A DNA stretch of 7,808 bases from DAORDI01 sp035345895 (lineage in GTDB: Bacteria > Spirochaetota > Leptospiria > Leptospirales > Leptospiraceae). The translations under genes and the position numbers were made by a program. The notes beneath the pieces were generated by a model that saw only the letters and a program-made list of their open reading frames with translations, searched no databases and had not been told where the DNA came from. The stretch is from positions 1-7,808 of the forward strand of contig DAORDI010000276.1 of the NCBI GenBank assembly GCA_035345895.1, read 5' to 3'. Below are positions 5,787 through 7,808 of this stretch, in pieces; the stretch's first letter is position 1, and every line of letters begins with the position of its first letter.

Positions 5787-7646
5787 ATGAAGTTTTTACT
5801 TTTTTCAATAAGTTTTTTATTTATTCAGGCCATTGCCTCAGCTAAAGAAGCTGTGATTTTAGGAACACTGATCGGATCGGGTCAGTATCTGGAAACAGAC
5901 AAGGGCGACACTTACGCTCTGCAGCATTCAGACCTGGCAAGAGAACTCACAGAAATTACCGGCAAAAAAGTACGGATTTTATGTGAAATTGAAGGGATAA
6001 ACTGCACGCCGGTCAGATATGAAATTGCACCGTTCGCTTCCGAAACAAATCTTCCCAAATGGACAGTAAAACCGATTCCCCGATACGTTTTCAAGGGAAT
6101 GACCGCCTTTAATCCTACTGTCTCGCCGGACGGAAGTGTACTTTTTTGGACAGTGCTCCTTGAGCAGCATGGCCACAGCACTCAGAAGATCTGGTATTCA
6201 GAACTGGACCAATATGGCTTCTGGAAAAAAGGAGTTCAGATGGATGCTCCCTTGAATAATAAAGCGCCGTCTGCAGTCATTGCATCTATGCCGGGGGGAA
6301 ATGAACTTTTTGTATTCGGAAGTTATTCAGATCAGGAAATTTATATGGATCTGAAAAAAAAGATGGACCATGAAAAAACTGAACTGCTTAAAGCATCCAA
6401 GACTCCCAAGGAATTTGAGACAAAGTACGCTCTTCTGAAAGAACAGTATAAAAAAGACTTGGAAAAACTCCAGAACAGGGTTCCTTTGTACAAGAGTTTC
6501 AAACAGAGCAAGGGCTGGTCAATCCCTGAGGTCATCAATTTTCCTGATTTTTACAATATGTACAGAAGTGAAGACAATCATATGCTCCAGGTTTTCGGCG
6601 GTTCCTCACTGGCAAGCAGCGGAAGAGTGCTTCTTTACTCTGCAAAACACAAGGATTCGATAGGCAAACTGGATCTTTATGTTTCCATTATGGATGATAA
6701 GGGAATGTTTCCTCTGGGAATCAATTTAGGACGCACAATCAATACACAGGCAGAGGAAATGGCTCCATTTCTCGCATCCGACGACAGAACTCTGTATTTT
6801 TCGAGCAATGGACATAACGGTCTGTCTGTTTATGTGACTCAGCGTGTAGGGGAAAGCTGGACGGAATGGTCTGATCCTGTAGAAATTTCCAAAAACCTGA
6901 AAGGAGTGAATTTCTTTTCCATTCCTGCATCGGGCAACTGGGCATATATGAGCAGACAGGGACAGCTTCTGATGACGTTCCTTCCTCAGGAAGTCAAGCC
7001 TGATCCTGTCATCCTGGTAAAGGGAAAAGTGACTGACGACAAAGGAGAGCCTGTGGGAGCAGAGATTATTTATGAATCGCTGACGACAAAGGACAGAAAG
7101 GGCAGCACAATCTCTGATCCGAACACAGGACATTATTCTATTGTACTTCCCTACGGAGACAATTACGGTTTTTTTGCGCAGAAAGAAACTTATATGCCTG
7201 TCCATAAAAACTATGATCTGAGCAAAATTGAAAAAAGCAGCAAGGAATACAAGGAAGTCATCGTTGACTTCACTCTTCCCAGAGTCGAAGAAGGCCAGGA
7301 GTTTGTAATCAATAATCTGTTCTTTGATTATAACAAATCTGATATTAAAAAGGAATCAGAAGCAGAGCTCGACAGACTGGGCAAGATGATGAATTCCAAC
7401 AAGGAAATCATTGTTTCACTCGAAGGGCATACGGACAATATAGGCCGGAATGAAGACAATGTGGCTCTCTCTCTCGCACGTGCAAAGTCTGTTGCAGAGT
7501 ATCTTCAGGAGAAACACAGCATTCCTAGAGAAAGGTTCAAAGTTTCCGGGTACGGAGAAATGAGACCTTTAGTTCCGAATGACTCACCTGAAAACAGGGC
7601 AAAAAACAGAAGGGTTGTTTTCAAGATTCTGAAGAAGAACAAATAG
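5787..7646 (+). CDS. OmpA-family outer membrane protein with PD40 propeller repeats
   Basis: This 619-residue protein is predicted to be exported and to anchor the outer membrane to peptidoglycan. Residues 1-19 form a signal peptide, probably cut after ASA. Residues about 22-80 form a small beta domain (ILGTLIGSGQYLETDKG...) with two cysteines, C66 and C73, possibly OB-like. PD40/WD40-like strands follow (FNPTVSPDGSVLFW, 108-121) and resume at about 264-350 (AEEMAPFLASDDRTLYFSS, 322-340). They are separated by a lysine/glutamate-rich, probably coiled-coil helix at about 186-232. Residues about 408-495 are a carboxypeptidase-regulatory-like domain (VKGKVTDDKGEPVGAEI). Residues about 507-616 are the OmpA C-terminal domain (FFDYNKSDI, EGHTDNIGRNEDN, SLARAKSVAEYL, NRRVVF). 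D550 and R565, the pair that binds diaminopimelate in known OmpA domains, are present with their usual 15-residue spacing. The domain order recalls PorE of the type IX secretion system, but no other such component is seen. Start supported by GAAAGG six bases upstream. Confidence 0.94.
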   Translation: MKFLLFSISFLFIQAIASAKEAVILGTLIGSGQYLETDKGDTYALQHSDLARELTEITGKKVRILCEIEGINCTPVRYEIAPFASETNLPKWTVKPIPRYVFKGMTAFNPTVSPDGSVLFWTVLLEQHGHSTQKIWYSELDQYGFWKKGVQMDAPLNNKAPSAVIASMPGGNELFVFGSYSDQEIYMDLKKKMDHEKTELLKASKTPKEFETKYALLKEQYKKDLEKLQNRVPLYKSFKQSKGWSIPEVINFPDFYNMYRSEDNHMLQVFGGSSLASSGRVLLYSAKHKDSIGKLDLYVSIMDDKGMFPLGINLGRTINTQAEEMAPFLASDDRTLYFSSNGHNGLSVYVTQRVGESWTEWSDPVEISKNLKGVNFFSIPASGNWAYMSRQGQLLMTFLPQEVKPDPVILVKGKVTDDKGEPVGAEIIYESLTTKDRKGSTISDPNTGHYSIVLPYGDNYGFFAQKETYMPVHKNYDLSKIEKSSKEYKEVIVDFTLPRVEEGQEFVINNLFFDYNKSDIKKESEAELDRLGKMMNSNKEIIVSLEGHTDNIGRNEDNVALSLARAKSVAEYLQEKHSIPRERFKVSGYGEMRPLVPNDSPENRAKNRRVVFKILKKNK

Positions 7647-7808
7647 AATACCTTGCACAGATGGAGCATTTTTGGCGGGAACCCGGCAGCTTGAGGGCTC
7701 GCAGGGTATGGAAGCGGCTGCCCCTCGCCAAAAAGATGGCTTAACTCCCGCAAGCCTGGAAGATGCTGTTTTTACTGATTCATCGCAAGCTGTTAAACTG
7801 CTAGATTT
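7647..7808. other. Non-coding, highly self-complementary tail region
   Basis: No supported gene is seen after the OmpA-family stop. TTTTTGGCG (7669-7677) pairs perfectly with CGCCAAAAA (7726-7734), and inside it GGCAGC (7685-7690) pairs with GCTGCC (7717-7722). GGCTT (7738-7742) pairs with AAGCC (7752-7756). AGCATTTTT (7665-7673) can alternatively pair with GGAAGATGCT (7759-7767, two wobbles), directly before a five-T run (7769-7773). The stretch is visibly more GC-rich than the other intergenic regions. It could be the OmpA terminator region, a leader of a gene beyond the window, a small RNA, or a dispersed repeat. I cannot match it to a known RNA family. Confidence 0.5.

Noticed and set aside
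7674..7734. GGAAGCGG and AGGGTATGG loosely recall SRP RNA and T-box motifs.
   Set aside because: The SRP tetraloop and symmetric loop are absent, and the T-box core AGGGTGG-ACCGCG does not match without several changes.
7505..7753. Minus-strand 82-residue reading frame across the OmpA 3' end and the hairpin.
   Set aside because: Mostly antisense to the well-supported OmpA domain, has no recognised domain, and its non-overlapping part lies in the palindromic block.
7739..7798. GCTTAAC (7739-7745) and GTTAAAC (7792-7798), 60 bases end to end, fit the outer consensus of an integron attC site.
   Set aside because: The inner boxes needed for the folded attC site are missing: the sequences inside the two arms both contain CGCAAGC as a direct repeat and do not pair. 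No cassette or integrase is visible.

Overview
The window carries five protein-coding genes on both strands of an AT-leaning bacterial chromosome. The best guess for the host is a Leptospira-like spirochaete. This rests on the style of the MetK sequence, a transketolase split into separate subunits, a large lipoprotein with a relaxed spirochaete-type lipobox, and an OmpA-family protein carrying PD40 repeats. No rRNA or other phylogenetic marker is present, so this assignment is an inference.

Layout. Positions 1-682 hold the 3' part of metK (S-adenosylmethionine synthetase), cut by the window edge. Its stop codon overlaps the start (TAATG) of a 318-residue transketolase C-terminal subunit (682-1638). 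A clear intrinsic terminator (1659-1694) closes this two-gene unit. A roughly 330-base AT-rich gap follows, containing a 12-base inverted repeat. Then comes a type I methionine aminopeptidase gene (map) on the minus strand (2025-2783). metK and map, on opposite strands, are both methionine-related housekeeping genes. The transketolase subunit belongs to the non-oxidative pentose phosphate pathway.

The second half is cell envelope. A large minus-strand lipoprotein gene (2982-5549) and a plus-strand OmpA-family gene (5787-7646) diverge from a 237-base control region. The lipoprotein has a signal peptide with lipobox Cys20, a carboxypeptidase-regulatory-like domain, a second small beta domain, and seven tandem WxxVDG...LYxxWxE repeats read here as a seven-bladed beta-propeller. 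The OmpA protein has a signal peptide, a small N-terminal beta domain, PD40-type propeller segments interrupted by a charged helical insert, a carboxypeptidase-regulatory-like domain, and a peptidoglycan-binding OmpA domain with the Asp/Arg pair intact. The shared spacer holds a nested dyad (5713-5742), which is a candidate operator or leader hairpin.

The last 160 bases (7647-7808) contain no convincing gene but are rich in complementary segments. They could form a long hairpin, or a three-way junction ending at a T-run, and are the best candidate here for an undescribed RNA or dispersed element. No CRISPR array, tRNA, rRNA or transposase gene was seen.
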